Shown: positions 17,605-25,693, counted from the stretch's first letter. The stretch: 37,085 bases of DNA from Oxalobacteraceae bacterium (GCA_900299005.1 OMID01000044.1:1-37085); one strand, 5' to 3'. Made by a program: numbers and translations. Notes: generated by a model not told the origin, from the letters alone.

Positions 17605-17778
17605 TCGATAGTCGCCTCCGTTGGCTGACTATGAAGCTCGCGCACTCTGGCGATATTGATATCGCTCTAGCGCGGCCGCAGAAAATATCCAGGGAGGCGC
17701 TGAAAAAAACCCTAGGTTATGGCGAGTCAGCATCGCTATGCGACGCAGGGAGCCTGCCACCTCAAAGGCTTGTCACTA

Positions 17779-17830
17779 TTTCACTAAGGAGAAATCCTCC
17801 AGTATTTAATTAAACGCTTACCTAGTGAAA
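17779..17830. repeat. Inverted repeat between pdxH and cfa
   Basis: TTTCACTA (17779-17786) is matched exactly by TAGTGAAA (17823-17830). Between them lie a short GGAG/CTCC stem and the 10-bp palindrome TTTAATTAAA (17805-17814). The whole gap (17605-17839, 235 bp) holds no gene that I can support; it should contain the 3' end of the pdxH transcript and the promoter of cfa on the minus strand. No T-tract follows, so a terminator is not proven. Confidence 0.4.
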
Positions 17831-17839
17831 AGTAATCTA

Positions 17840-18475
17840 TCAGGGCTGCAGTCGTTGCCGATACCACTGCCCATCAGGCTGGCGTGTATACACGATGCGA
17901 TCATGCAGTCGCGAGCGGCGACCTTGCCAGAACTCTATCCACTCCGGTATGAGGCGGTAGCCCCCCCAGTGTGCAGGACGTGGCGGATGATCACCATAGC
18001 GCGCTTCTGCCTCGGCAAATTGTTTCTCCAGTAGCGCACGGCTTTCTACCGGCCGGCTTTGAGCCGAGGCGATCGCGCCCAAGCGGCTCTTGAGGGGGCG
18101 AATATTGAAATAGGCGTCGCTCTCTGCGACATCTACCTTCTCAACGCGTCCCTCAAGACGCACCTGCCGTTCCAACGGTATCCAGTGAAAGGTCAGTGCG
18201 GCATGAGGGTTGGCCAGCAAGTCATTGCCCTTGCGACTTTCGTAATTGGTATACCAGGTGAAGCCACGCGTATCTACATCCTTGAGCAGCACGATACGCA
18301 ATGAGGGCTTTCCATCGTTGCCAACGGTGGCAAGACTCATTGCATTCGGCTCGGGCACTTCGGCCACCAAGGTGTGCTGGAACCATGCCTCGAACTGTTT
18401 GATCGGATCAGGATCGACTTCATGTTCCGAGAGCGTGGCGTGGCTATAGTCGCGGCGAAGATCTGCGATAGACAT
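17840..18475 (-). CDS. pdxH: Pyridoxamine/pyridoxine 5'-phosphate oxidase PdxH
   Basis: An FMN-dependent oxidase that converts pyridoxine or pyridoxamine 5'-phosphate to pyridoxal 5'-phosphate, the cofactor used by IlvE in this window among many others. The 211-residue protein has [23 protein letters not shown] with FMN phosphate contacts, [29 protein letters not shown], and the C-terminal signature [17 protein letters not shown] followed by [11 protein letters not shown] and a final RLQP (most relatives end RLAP or RLSP). The ATG at 18475 is clear. It lies 35 bp downstream of the MFS gene on the same strand. Confidence 0.96.
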   Translation of the reverse strand: MSIADLRRDYSHATLSEHEVDPDPIKQFEAWFQHTLVAEVPEPNAMSLATVGNDGKPSLRIVLLKDVDTRGFTWYTNYESRKGNDLLANPHAALTFHWIPLERQVRLEGRVEKVDVAESDAYFNIRPLKSRLGAIASAQSRPVESRALLEKQFAEAEARYGDHPPRPAHWGGYRLIPEWIEFWQGRRSRLHDRIVYTRQPDGQWYRQRLQP

Positions 18476-18510
18476 AGTGTATTCCTGTGATCAAAGTACA
18501 GTTGGCAGGG

Positions 18511-19707
18511 TTATTCGTGGGTCTGCGTATCGGCAGGCGTGTGCGCCCGAGAGATCGCCTTGCGCGCCGCCAGCGGCACGCCACAGGCAATGATCGCGCC
18601 CAGCCCCCAGAACACGATCAATAATCCCACCGCGGCGCCGGCTGCGCCGAAGGCCAGCGGCAGAAACGCAGAACTGGCATTGCCTATGGTAGCGCGAATG
18701 CCTATGGCTTCCGCGCTCCGGCCTGGCGGCGCATTCAGATGCAGCAGTGCCAGCACATTGGGCTGGCCCGAACCCAAAGCAAGGCCGAGCACGAAGGCGG
18801 TTGCTGCCAGCGCCAAGGGCTGTTCGGTGAAAGGGAAGAGCAAATAGCAGAATGCGGCAAGGCTCAGCGCTACGGTCAGTATCTGCCATTCGCGGTAACG
18901 ACGCACGATACCCGGCATCGCCAGGCGCACCACAAAGGTCGCCGCTGCAAAGGTTGCGAGGATCATGCCGATCGTGGAGGCCGAATACCCCAGCTGCGAG
19001 CCGCGGATCGGTGTCACGAAAGTAAACAAATCCCAGGCGGCAGCCAGCAAGATGCCCACGATATAAAGGCGGCGTAACTCGCGATCGCGCAGCAACTGCA
19101 AAGGACTGCCCTTGCGCTGAGTGACCGTGACCGCACCTGTGGGAAGACTGCGCAGCGCCCCGCTGGCCGAGAGTGCGAATGCAGCCACCGTGAACGCGCC
19201 ACAGCTCAGGTAGGCCACGGAATAATGGCTGTGGTCGATCACGAAACCGGCAATTAGCGGGCCCGTGAATGACGAAATCGAGAAACCCAGCGACAGACGG
19301 CTGTAGCTGGCGGTTCGCTGATCCGGGGGCGCAAGTGTGCCGACCGCATGCTGGGCGCCGATAAAAATGGCCATGAAGCCGGTGCCGATCAGTATCGCGG
19401 CCGGGTAGAGAATCGTCAGTCCGCTCACCGTGGCCGCGAGCACCACGCCTGCGGAAGCCAGCAGGCAGCCGGCCATCAGCGGTCGGCGCACGCCGATGCG
19501 GTCAATGACCCGACCTATGGGCACAGCCAGCAGCATCGGGAAAACTGCAAACAAGGCAATCAGCGTACCGACCGTGAAGGCCGAGGCGTGCAGCGCCAGT
19601 GCGTACAAGGCAGTTGTCACCCTGGCCGCGCCCAAGGCAACATGGGCGGTCACGGCCACGGCGATCAGCCGGAACAAAGGGGAAAACGTCGGCAAGGAAA
19701 ACGGCAT
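18511..19707 (-). CDS. Major facilitator superfamily transporter
   Basis: A 398-residue inner-membrane protein with about twelve hydrophobic segments and no signal peptide. The cytoplasmic loop after segment two reads GRVIDRIGVRRPLMAG, the MFS motif A (G-x3-D-x2-G-x-R). A second-half counterpart is weaker. The substrate cannot be read from the sequence; the general look is of a drug/metabolite exporter, but sugar and phosphate transporters are not excluded. It is divergent from tcdA with only 53 bp between the starts, a gap that contains a 14-bp palindrome, and it precedes pdxH by 35 bp. Confidence 0.88.
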   Translation of the reverse strand: MPFSLPTFSPLFRLIAVAVTAHVALGAARVTTALYALALHASAFTVGTLIALFAVFPMLLAVPIGRVIDRIGVRRPLMAGCLLASAGVVLAATVSGLTILYPAAILIGTGFMAIFIGAQHAVGTLAPPDQRTASYSRLSLGFSISSFTGPLIAGFVIDHSHYSVAYLSCGAFTVAAFALSASGALRSLPTGAVTVTQRKGSPLQLLRDRELRRLYIVGILLAAAWDLFTFVTPIRGSQLGYSASTIGMILATFAAATFVVRLAMPGIVRRYREWQILTVALSLAAFCYLLFPFTEQPLALAATAFVLGLALGSGQPNVLALLHLNAPPGRSAEAIGIRATIGNASSAFLPLAFGAAGAAVGLLIVFWGLGAIIACGVPLAARKAISRAHTPADTQTHE

Positions 19708-19724
19708 AACACCCGGTAGTCTAG

Positions 19725-19738
19725 AGCATGGCCATGCT
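19725..19738. promoter_or_regulatory. 14-bp perfect palindrome, candidate operator
   Basis: AGCATGGCCATGCT reads the same on both strands and lies in the 53-bp gap between the divergent MFS and tcdA genes, where it would overlap either promoter. A TAAAAT hexamer at 19749-19754, just before the tcdA start, could be a -10 element giving an almost leaderless mRNA. No regulator gene is adjacent. Confidence 0.4.
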
Positions 19739-19760
19739 TGCTGTCCGTTAAAATGCGGTG

Positions 19761-20615
19761 ATGGCTAGTGTACTTCCCCTCTCCCCCGAGCGCTCAGACG
19801 AGATCGATCATGAGCGCCGCTTTGGCGGCATCGCCCGTCTCTATGGCGCTCATGCGCTGGCGGCGTTTCGTCGCGCCCATGTGTGCGTGATCGGTGTTGG
19901 CGGCGTTGGCTCGTGGGTCGTGGAGGCGTTGGCGCGCAGCGCGGTGGGCGAAATCACGATGATCGATCTCGATCACCTCTCCGAATCCAATGTCAATCGT
20001 CAGATTCATGCACTCTCTACGACCTTGGGACAGTCCAAGGTCGAGGTACTTGGCGAGCGTATTGCGCTGATCAATCCGCAATGCAAGGTGCATGGCATTG
20101 AAGAGTTCATTGACCCTGACAACGTGGCCAGTATGATTCTTCCCGGGCGGTTCGATTATGTGATCGATGCGATCGACAATGCGCGTGCCAAGACGGCGTT
20201 GATCGTTCATTGCCGCCAGCAGCAGATACCGCTCATCACCATAGGTAGTGCCGGAGGGCGGACCGATCCTACTCGCATCGAAATCTGCGATTTGTCGCGC
20301 ACTGAGCAAGAGCCCTTGCTCGCACGCGTGCGCAAAGAGCTTCGGCGGGTACATGGCTTCCCACGTGGCGCCAAGCACAAGTTCGGCATTGACGCGATTT
20401 ATTCGTCGGAGCCGGTAAGAATGCCTGAGCTCTGCGTAACTGACGGCCGGGGTGATGACGACGGTGTGACCGGGCTCAATTGTGCCGGTTATGGTTCTTC
20501 CGTGGTGGTGACCGCAAGTTTTGGGCTTGCTGCTGCTGCCCATGCCTTGCGCGCACTGGCAAAGCGTGCCGAGACTCAAGCCATGCTGCCGCAAGCCACA
20601 TCAAACCCCGGCTGA
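19761..20615 (+). CDS. tcdA: tRNA threonylcarbamoyladenosine dehydratase TcdA (CsdL)
   Basis: An E1/ThiF-like, ATP-dependent enzyme that dehydrates t6A37 to its cyclic form ct6A in tRNA. The 284-residue protein has HERRFGGIARLYG, the nucleotide-binding GVGGVGSWVVEALARSAVG (about 46-64), DLDHLSESNVNRQIHAL with the conserved N-x-N-R-Q, and DYVIDAIDN. No ubiquitin-like partner or ThiS gene is nearby, consistent with TcdA rather than a sulphur-carrier E1. The ATG at 19761 is preferred over a GTG at 19758. Its TGA directly abuts the stop of convergent thpR. It complements sua5 in the same modification pathway. Confidence 0.93.
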   Translation: MASVLPLSPERSDEIDHERRFGGIARLYGAHALAAFRRAHVCVIGVGGVGSWVVEALARSAVGEITMIDLDHLSESNVNRQIHALSTTLGQSKVEVLGERIALINPQCKVHGIEEFIDPDNVASMILPGRFDYVIDAIDNARAKTALIVHCRQQQIPLITIGSAGGRTDPTRIEICDLSRTEQEPLLARVRKELRRVHGFPRGAKHKFGIDAIYSSEPVRMPELCVTDGRGDDDGVTGLNCAGYGSSVVVTASFGLAAAAHALRALAKRAETQAMLPQATSNPG

Positions 20616-21185
20616 TCAGAACTGCCGGCTTGCCAGCAGATGATAGCGCACCCCGCCGGGCACAGGGATCGATTGCACCAACGCGATCATCTCGACTCTC
20701 CATTCAATGTCGGCATCCCATTGACGGTGTGTGCGTTCAGCCTCACGGACCAGTGTGATGTGAGGCCGAAAGCGCGCGAGCGTTTTCAGTGGGACGCCAT
20801 GCATAATCAGCGATTGCCACAGACTGTGTTGCAGCGACAGGAGTGTCTCAGGTGGTGACGATGGTCCCGCCCAGACGATGCGAGGCTTGCTGAAGTAACC
20901 GTATTCATTAATCATCAATGTGAATGGCGTGAGCGCCAGCGCTTGCATCACGTTTTTGAATGTGCTCAACAAATCGGATGACTGATTGCCGAGGAAAGCC
21001 AAGGTCAGGTGCAGGTTGGCGGTATCGACTTGGCGACCGATGATCCCTGCCTGAAGCGCTGCGAGCCGGGCGCGTGTCTGTTCATCGGGCCAGAGCGCAT
21101 AGAAAAGGCGCAGCGAAGGCCGGCCCTCCGCGTTGGCATCACGGAGACTGCCACGGAGACTGCGCCTTTGTTCACGCATCGTCAT
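20616..21185 (-). CDS. thpR: RNA 2',3'-cyclic phosphodiesterase ThpR (2H family)
   Basis: A 2H-superfamily phosphoesterase, historically called 2'-5' RNA ligase, that opens 2',3'-cyclic phosphates. The 189-residue protein has both catalytic H-x-T/S-x motifs: HLTLAFLG with His59 and RPHITLVR with His142, preceded by [12 protein letters not shown]. About 24 N-terminal residues precede the conserved core, more than many homologues; an ATG at 21179 would remove only two. The start overlaps the end of the copper ATPase gene by 14 bp, so it is probably translated from the same transcript. I infer no functional link to copper; the overlap may just be genome compaction. Confidence 0.92.
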   Translation of the reverse strand: MTMREQRRSLRGSLRDANAEGRPSLRLFYALWPDEQTRARLAALQAGIIGRQVDTANLHLTLAFLGNQSSDLLSTFKNVMQALALTPFTLMINEYGYFSKPRIVWAGPSSPPETLLSLQHSLWQSLIMHGVPLKTLARFRPHITLVREAERTHRQWDADIEWRVEMIALVQSIPVPGGVRYHLLASRQF

Positions 21186-23568
21186 GGAGTTTGGTGTTCT
21201 TCAGCCTCAGTGCATTGGCAATCACGGATACGGACGAGAGGCTCATCGCTGCGCTGGCGATCATGGGCGATAACAGCAGGCCAAGCGAAGGGTACAGCAC
21301 ACCTGCTGCGATCGGCACGCCGACAAAATTGTATGCAAACGCGAAAAACAGGTTTTGCCGGATATTTCGCATCGTCGCGCGCGAGAGCTGCCGCGCACGC
21401 GCGATACCGCGCAGATCACCTCTGATCAGCACGACGCGAGCGCTGTTCATCGCGATGTCGGTACCTGTGCCCATCGCAATACCAACATTCGCTTGCGCAA
21501 GTGCCGGAGCGTCATTCACGCCATCGCCCGCCATGGCAACCACATGACCCTGCTGCTGCAGTGCTTGGACATGCCGGTATTTATCTTCCGGCAGCACATC
21601 GGCATGCACGTTATCGATGCCAAGGCGGGTCGCGACAGCGCGTGCAGTCTTGGCATTATCACCGGTCAGCATGATGATCTTCACACCCTGCGCGTGCAGT
21701 TGTCGGATGGCGTCGCGACTTTCCGACTTGACGCTATCGGCAACGCTGATCAGACCAGCAAAGCGGACACCAACAGAGACGAACATGACGGTATGACCTT
21801 GATCACGTAATTCATCCGCCGTTGCATCAAGCGTACTGGTATCGATGCCGGCATCTTTCAGCAGCAAGGCATTACCGAGCAAGACAGGCTGAGCGTCGAT
21901 CGCGCCGCGCACGCCTTTGCCCGTTATGGACGTAAATTCCTCGACCGGAAGTACCGGCAATCCCTGGGAGATTAGGTGACTCAGAATCGCCTGCGCAAGC
22001 GGATGCTCACTCTTTTTTTCCAGCGCAGCCGCGAGCACCAGCACATCGGCACGGGCAAATCCTTCGTTTGCAATAATGTGTTGTACCCGCGGCTTGCCCT
22101 CGGTGAGGGTGCCAGTCTTGTCGACTACCAGCGTGTCGACTTTCTCGAGCAATTCAAGGCTCTCGGCATCTTTGATCAGCACACCATCGCGCGCACCACG
22201 ACCTATGCCGACCATCATGGAGATCGGTGTGGCAAGTCCCAGTGCACATGGGCAGGCAATGATGAGCACCGACACTGCGGCCACCAGACCATTGGCAAGA
22301 CCCGGTGTCGGTCCGAAGGTGGCCCAGACGATAAAAGCCAGCACGGCGACTGCCATGACAGCTGGAACGAACCAGCCCGACACCTGATCGGCGAGTTTTT
22401 GGATTGGCGCGCGCGAGCGCCCGGCCTGATTCACCAGATTCACGATCTGCGAGAGTAGTGTGTCCGCACCGATGTGTTCGGCACGCATGACGAAAGCACC
22501 TTGCTGATTGACAGTGCCTGCCGAGAGGCGGCTACCGACCTGTTTTGCAGCGGGTATGGGTTCGCCAGTCAGCATGGATTCATCGACGGTTGATTGCCCG
22601 TCGATGAGTACGCCATCGACCGGTATGTTCGCACCCGGCTTCACCCGCAGCAGGTCGCTGATTTGTACGTCAGACAGCGGTATTTCTTTCTCGCTGCCGT
22701 CGGGGCCGACGCGTGTGGCAGTGGCGGGTGCAAGCGCAAGCAGAGATTTGACGGCCGCATTCGTGCGTGAGCGTGCTCGCAATTCCAGTACTTGGCCAAT
22801 CAGCGCGAGCGTGACAATCACGGCGGCGGCCTCGAAATAGAGGGGTGACATGCCCTTCATTTTGAAGGCCTCGGGCAGCAGATCAGGGAGCAGTAATCCG
22901 ATGGCACTGAACAGCCATGCAGTCACCACGCCGATAGAAATCAGGCTGAACATGTTCAGGTGGCCGCGCTTGAATGACTGTGCGCCGCGCTCGAGAAAAG
23001 GCCAGCCGAACCACAACACAACGGGCGTTGCCAGCAGGGCCTGCAGCCAGGCGCTGGCCTGATGTCCCAGTAGCGCAGCAGCATCCCAGCCAGCCAGGTC
23101 ACCCATCGTCAACGCCAACAAGGGCAGAGAGAGTACAAGGCTGAACCAGAAGCGTCGAGTCATGTCATCCAGTTCTGTCGTGTCTTCCTCCATCGTGGCA
23201 TGCAAGGGTTCGAGCGCCATGCCACATATCGAGCAGCTGCCGGGGCCGATTTGCTGAATTTCCGGATGCATAGGGCAGGTGTAGATCGCATCGGCCGGCC
23301 CGGTGATTGCATGGCGTCTGTCGGTCGACAGATAGCGCTTCGGGTCGGCCTTGAATTTGCCAACGCAGCCGGTACTACAAAAGTAGTAGGTCTGTCCTTC
23401 GTGCACGGCCGACTTTTCAGGGTCGGTGGCAGCTTTCATTCCACATACCGGATCGGTGTGCGGCCTGTCGTCAGCACTCCGGGAGATGGCATGGCCATCT
23501 CCCTTGTCGCCGCCGTCGGAGGAGGCGGGCGCTGTTTTGGGTCGGCGGCTGATTTCCTGGGTTTTCAT
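21172..23568 (-). CDS. copA: Copper-type P1B ATPase with YHS and CPMHP metal-binding domains
   Basis: A heavy-metal export ATPase of the inner membrane, most like Cu(I)/Ag(I) exporters. Of 798 residues, 38-80 form a YHS domain (HTDPVCGM to FCSTGC) and 95-121 a CPMHP domain ([15 protein letters not shown]), instead of the usual HMA domains. Then come the membrane segments with the metal-site CPC (439-441), the actuator TGE (334-336), DKTGTLTEG with the phosphorylated Asp483, and GDGVND. The MSSVSVI-like segment [12 protein letters not shown] near the C-terminus is CopA-like. An in-frame upstream start exists at 23631, but the ATG at 23568 has AAGGAAG four bases before it. The end overlaps thpR by 14 bp. 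Cu(I) specificity is inferred from CPC. Confidence 0.93.
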   Translation of the reverse strand: MKTQEISRRPKTAPASSDGGDKGDGHAISRSADDRPHTDPVCGMKAATDPEKSAVHEGQTYYFCSTGCVGKFKADPKRYLSTDRRHAITGPADAIYTCPMHPEIQQIGPGSCSICGMALEPLHATMEEDTTELDDMTRRFWFSLVLSLPLLALTMGDLAGWDAAALLGHQASAWLQALLATPVVLWFGWPFLERGAQSFKRGHLNMFSLISIGVVTAWLFSAIGLLLPDLLPEAFKMKGMSPLYFEAAAVIVTLALIGQVLELRARSRTNAAVKSLLALAPATATRVGPDGSEKEIPLSDVQISDLLRVKPGANIPVDGVLIDGQSTVDESMLTGEPIPAAKQVGSRLSAGTVNQQGAFVMRAEHIGADTLLSQIVNLVNQAGRSRAPIQKLADQVSGWFVPAVMAVAVLAFIVWATFGPTPGLANGLVAAVSVLIIACPCALGLATPISMMVGIGRGARDGVLIKDAESLELLEKVDTLVVDKTGTLTEGKPRVQHIIANEGFARADVLVLAAALEKKSEHPLAQAILSHLISQGLPVLPVEEFTSITGKGVRGAIDAQPVLLGNALLLKDAGIDTSTLDATADELRDQGHTVMFVSVGVRFAGLISVADSVKSESRDAIRQLHAQGVKIIMLTGDNAKTARAVATRLGIDNVHADVLPEDKYRHVQALQQQGHVVAMAGDGVNDAPALAQANVGIAMGTGTDIAMNSARVVLIRGDLRGIARARQLSRATMRNIRQNLFFAFAYNFVGVPIAAGVLYPSLGLLLSPMIASAAMSLSSVSVIANALRLKNTKLHDDA

Positions 23569-23658
23569 CGGACTTCCTTTTTTTAACCAAGAGACTGAAA
23601 CATCGGTAGCGCAAAGCTGCGGGAACTGCATCAGACCGAGGGGTAGCTTCTATTTAAT

Positions 23659-23677
23659 TGTGAGTATTCACACTCAA
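23659..23677 (-). promoter_or_regulatory. Candidate promoter with internal operator for the copper ATPase
   Basis: On the minus strand TTGAGT (23677 to 23672) could be a -35 and TAAATA about 15 bases on a -10. The symmetric TGTGA-N4-TCACA (23659-23672) covers the spacer, where metal-responsive repressors or MerR-type activators usually bind. It is not a CueR consensus, and the spacer is short, so this is inference from position. Confidence 0.35.
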
Positions 23678-23748
23678 AAAATACCAATCTATTCCAATGG
23701 ATTGTTAATAGTTAGACACAAATTCTAGTGCAATTGCGCTATTTCCGT

Positions 23749-23760
23749 GAGTGATCACTC
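23749..23760. promoter_or_regulatory. 12-bp perfect palindrome
   Basis: GAGTGATCACTC is fully self-complementary. It shares the GTGA/TCAC half-sites of the symmetric element at 23659-23672, so one dimeric regulator might bind both. Confidence 0.35.
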
Positions 23761-23771
23761 TGCCTACACTC

Positions 23772-23804
23772 CCCAATGACAAATAAGCAATATTTGTCAT
23801 TGGG
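23772..23804. repeat. Perfect 14-bp inverted repeat (hairpin) upstream of flp
   Basis: CCCAATGACAAATA (23772-23785) and TATTTGTCATTGGG (23791-23804) are exact complements around a 5-base loop (AGCAA). No T-run follows on either strand, so it does not look like an intrinsic terminator. It is 132 bases before the flp ATG, so it is either an operator-type DNA site or a stem in the flp leader. TGTCATT, the core of the right arm, recurs at 23918-23924, touching the flp AGGAG. Confidence 0.7.
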
Positions 23805-23935
23805 TCCGGATCGCCAGTATTCCGGCAATGCGGACAAAACCGAAGCCTGATCTTGCCGGAGGCGACCGTGAGGTGCCAGTGAAGCCGGCACCAGAAAAGG
23901 CTTTCATTTTCTTACCTGTCATTAGGAGCTGAGCA

Positions 23936-24109
23936 ATGAAATTTTTAGTGGAAAAAGTGAGCGACTTCTTGGCCGACGAGCAGGGCGCCACGGCGGTCGA
24001 GTATGGCATTTTCGTGGCGCTGGTAGCGGCGGTGATCGTGGTTGTGGTGAAGAACCTTGGCGACAAGATTCAGACGGCCTTCACTACGATCGTCAGTACC
24101 CTTCCCTAA
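23936..24109 (+). CDS. flp: Flp/Fap-type type IVb pilin
   Basis: The major pilin subunit of the Tad pilus. The gene codes for only 57 residues. A short leader of 17 residues ends in Glu-Gln-Gly; cleavage after that glycine by TadV would give a mature pilin starting ATAVEYG, with the Flp-characteristic Glu+5 and Tyr+6 followed by a hydrophobic segment (IFVALVAAVIVVVV). A KNLGDKIQTAF tail completes the usual Flp shape. An AGGAG ribosome-binding site lies eight bases before the ATG. It opens the Tad operon, and the hairpin just downstream (24123-24161) is a common way to keep pilin mRNA more abundant than that of the machinery. The call is strong given the twelve Tad genes behind it. Confidence 0.95.
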   Translation: MKFLVEKVSDFLADEQGATAVEYGIFVALVAAVIVVVVKNLGDKIQTAFTTIVSTLP

Positions 24110-24122
24110 CTAGGGCTTGAGT

Positions 24123-24161
24123 CTGACCGGAGGCCGGCACATACGCCGTCGTTCCGGTCAG
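24123..24161 (+). promoter_or_regulatory. Hairpin between flp and tadV, likely attenuator or mRNA-processing element
   Basis: CTGACCGGA (24123-24131) pairs with TCCGGTCAG (24153-24161); inside, CGGC (24135-24138) pairs with GCCG (24145-24148). No U-tract follows, so it may stabilise the flp mRNA 3' end or partly attenuate transcription rather than terminate it fully. Confidence 0.5.
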
Positions 24162-24192
24162 CGCGAAGCACGCGACCCGGAGAGAGCTGACC

Positions 24193-24744
24193 ATGAAACT
24201 GCTCGCCACTAGTCTGCCCCATTACAGCGTAATCATTGGCCTCGTGATTACGGTGTTCGGTGCCGCTTGGACTGATCTCAGACAGTTTCGCATACCTAAT
24301 CAGTTGCTTGCAGCTAGTGCGGTTGCAGCGCTGATGTTGTCAGTTTACCTGTCCGGTGGACACGGTTTGATCGCATCACTGGTCGGCGGACTGGTCGGTG
24401 GAATGGTCTTCTTGCCGTTATACCTGCTGAGAGGGATGGCGGCGGGCGATGTGAAGCTGATGGCTGTGATTGGTCTGTATGCCGGTGCAGCGCTGACACT
24501 CGATATTGCCTTACTCACTGCGCTGATCGGTGGCATTTGGATCATGGTGTTATTTCAGTGGGAGATGCAGGACTATACCCAACGACTCAAGCAATTCGGG
24601 CTTTGTCTTCGTCACCGTCACCTGAGAAGCGTTGAATCAGCAAAAAAAGCCGCGCCACAGAACAAAAGTCTGTTGATTCCTTACGGCGCTGTGATCGCGG
24701 TGGGCACCGTGCTGGCGCTGATCATCGCCAGCCAACAACGGTAA
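24193..24744 (+). CDS. tadV: Prepilin peptidase TadV/CpaA (A24 family)
   Basis: An inner-membrane aspartic peptidase that removes the leader from the Flp pilin and pseudopilins. The 183-residue protein is highly hydrophobic with several membrane segments and lacks the N-methylation domain of full-length PilD, as expected for TadV. The two catalytic aspartates are Asp28 in AAWTDLRQFRIPN and Asp86 in GMAAGDVKLM. The latter corresponds to the family GxGD motif, here with Ala in place of the first Gly. An unusual basic, non-membrane loop of about 30 residues lies around 125-155. A GGAGAG-type ribosome-binding site precedes the ATG. The flp gene lies just upstream. Confidence 0.92.
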   Translation: MKLLATSLPHYSVIIGLVITVFGAAWTDLRQFRIPNQLLAASAVAALMLSVYLSGGHGLIASLVGGLVGGMVFLPLYLLRGMAAGDVKLMAVIGLYAGAALTLDIALLTALIGGIWIMVLFQWEMQDYTQRLKQFGLCLRHRHLRSVESAKKAAPQNKSLLIPYGAVIAVGTVLALIIASQQR

Positions 24745-24759
24745 TGTGAAGGGGGCAGT

Positions 24760-25662
24760 TTGAAAAATACAAGAACACTCGTCGTGCTCGTCATCGCCAT
24801 GGTATCGGGCTTGCTGGCGGTGATGCTGGCAGCACGGTGGCTGGACCGGCAGTCCACAAGTGGCATCACTCGCATCGTCGTCGCTACGACTGAAATCAGT
24901 CTGGGTCAGCGGCTGACGCCAGAGATGATCAAGCTGGTCGACTGGCCGAAGGACAGCCTGCCCCCCGGTTCGCAGGCTGATATCAGCAAGCTTGAAGGGA
25001 GAGTACTCAAAAGTACGCTCCAGCGTGGTGAACCGGTGCTGGATGCAAAGCTGGCGCCGCTTGGCACTCAGGGGGGCTTGTCAGCCGTGATTGCCGAAGG
25101 CAAGCGCGCGATCACGGTCAGAGTCAACGATGTCATTGGTGTCGCCGGCTTTGCCTTGCCTGGGAATTATGTGGACATCATTGTCGCCACCCAAAGGGAG
25201 GGCGATCGGGCACAGAGTGATCAGAGCATCTCGAAGATTGTTCTGGAAAAAATTCTGGTGCTCGCAGTCGCGCAGGAAGTCAGTCGCGACGACACCAAGC
25301 CTCGCGTGGTGAATGCCGTCACGCTGGAGGTCACACCCGAGGAAGCTGAAAAAATCGATCTCGCGCGCAGCGTGGGCAGCTTGTCGCTGGTACTGCGCAA
25401 CCAGGTCGATCCGAATGCCACCCGTACTGCGGGAGTAACCAAGGCAGATCTGCTGGCGCTAAAGGCCACCGCCGGTGGTGTTCCAACACAAGAAAGACCC
25501 GCAGGGGTCAAACGCCGCACGCCATCACCGGCGCTTGCCGCTGCAGTGCCCGCGACAAAAGCTACGATGACCAATGATGAGACAGCCACTGTATCCACGA
25601 TCAAGACGTCCGACTGTATCGGCGTCATCAATGGCCTGCGCAGCTCGCAGGAGTGTTACTAA
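24760..25662 (+). CDS. cpaB: Tad pilus assembly protein CpaB/RcpC
   Basis: CpaB is a periplasmic, inner-membrane-anchored partner of the CpaC secretin. The 300-residue protein has one N-terminal membrane segment (about 7-26) and a SAF-type domain (about 42-105, from IVVATTEISLGQRLTPEMI), followed by the CpaB core with VIAEGKRAITVRVNDVIGVAGFALPGNYVDII. The start is a TTG at 24760, supported by the AAGGGGG ribosome-binding site and by the usual membrane anchor beginning MKNTRTL; the next ATG would remove half of that anchor. The C-terminal 60 residues are low-complexity and end with two cysteines (DCIGVINGLRSSQECY), an unusual tail. It sits between tadV and the secretin gene. Confidence 0.9.
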   Translation: MKNTRTLVVLVIAMVSGLLAVMLAARWLDRQSTSGITRIVVATTEISLGQRLTPEMIKLVDWPKDSLPPGSQADISKLEGRVLKSTLQRGEPVLDAKLAPLGTQGGLSAVIAEGKRAITVRVNDVIGVAGFALPGNYVDIIVATQREGDRAQSDQSISKIVLEKILVLAVAQEVSRDDTKPRVVNAVTLEVTPEEAEKIDLARSVGSLSLVLRNQVDPNATRTAGVTKADLLALKATAGGVPTQERPAGVKRRTPSPALAAAVPATKATMTNDETATVSTIKTSDCIGVINGLRSSQECY

Positions 25663-25693
25663 GCCTTGCTCTGCGCTGTGAAGGAGAAGCCGC

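Larger units (their letters stand above)
23569..23935. other. Divergent intergenic region copper ATPase / flp
   Basis: This 367-bp gap holds no protein gene that I can support but is unusually rich in symmetric elements: TGTGA-GTAT-TCACA at 23659-23672, GCAATTGC near 23731-23738, GAGTGATCACTC at 23749-23760, the 14-bp inverted repeat at 23772-23804, and GGTGCC/GGCACC at 23872-23892. It is AT-rich between 23640 and 23800 compared with its surroundings. It must hold the promoters of both the ATPase and the Tad operon and a leader for flp. Confidence 0.6.

Noticed and set aside
23659-23672. Canonical CRP/FNR site
   Set aside because: The half-sites TGTGA and TCACA match, but the spacer is 4 rather than 6 (CRP), so the standard factor would not fit.
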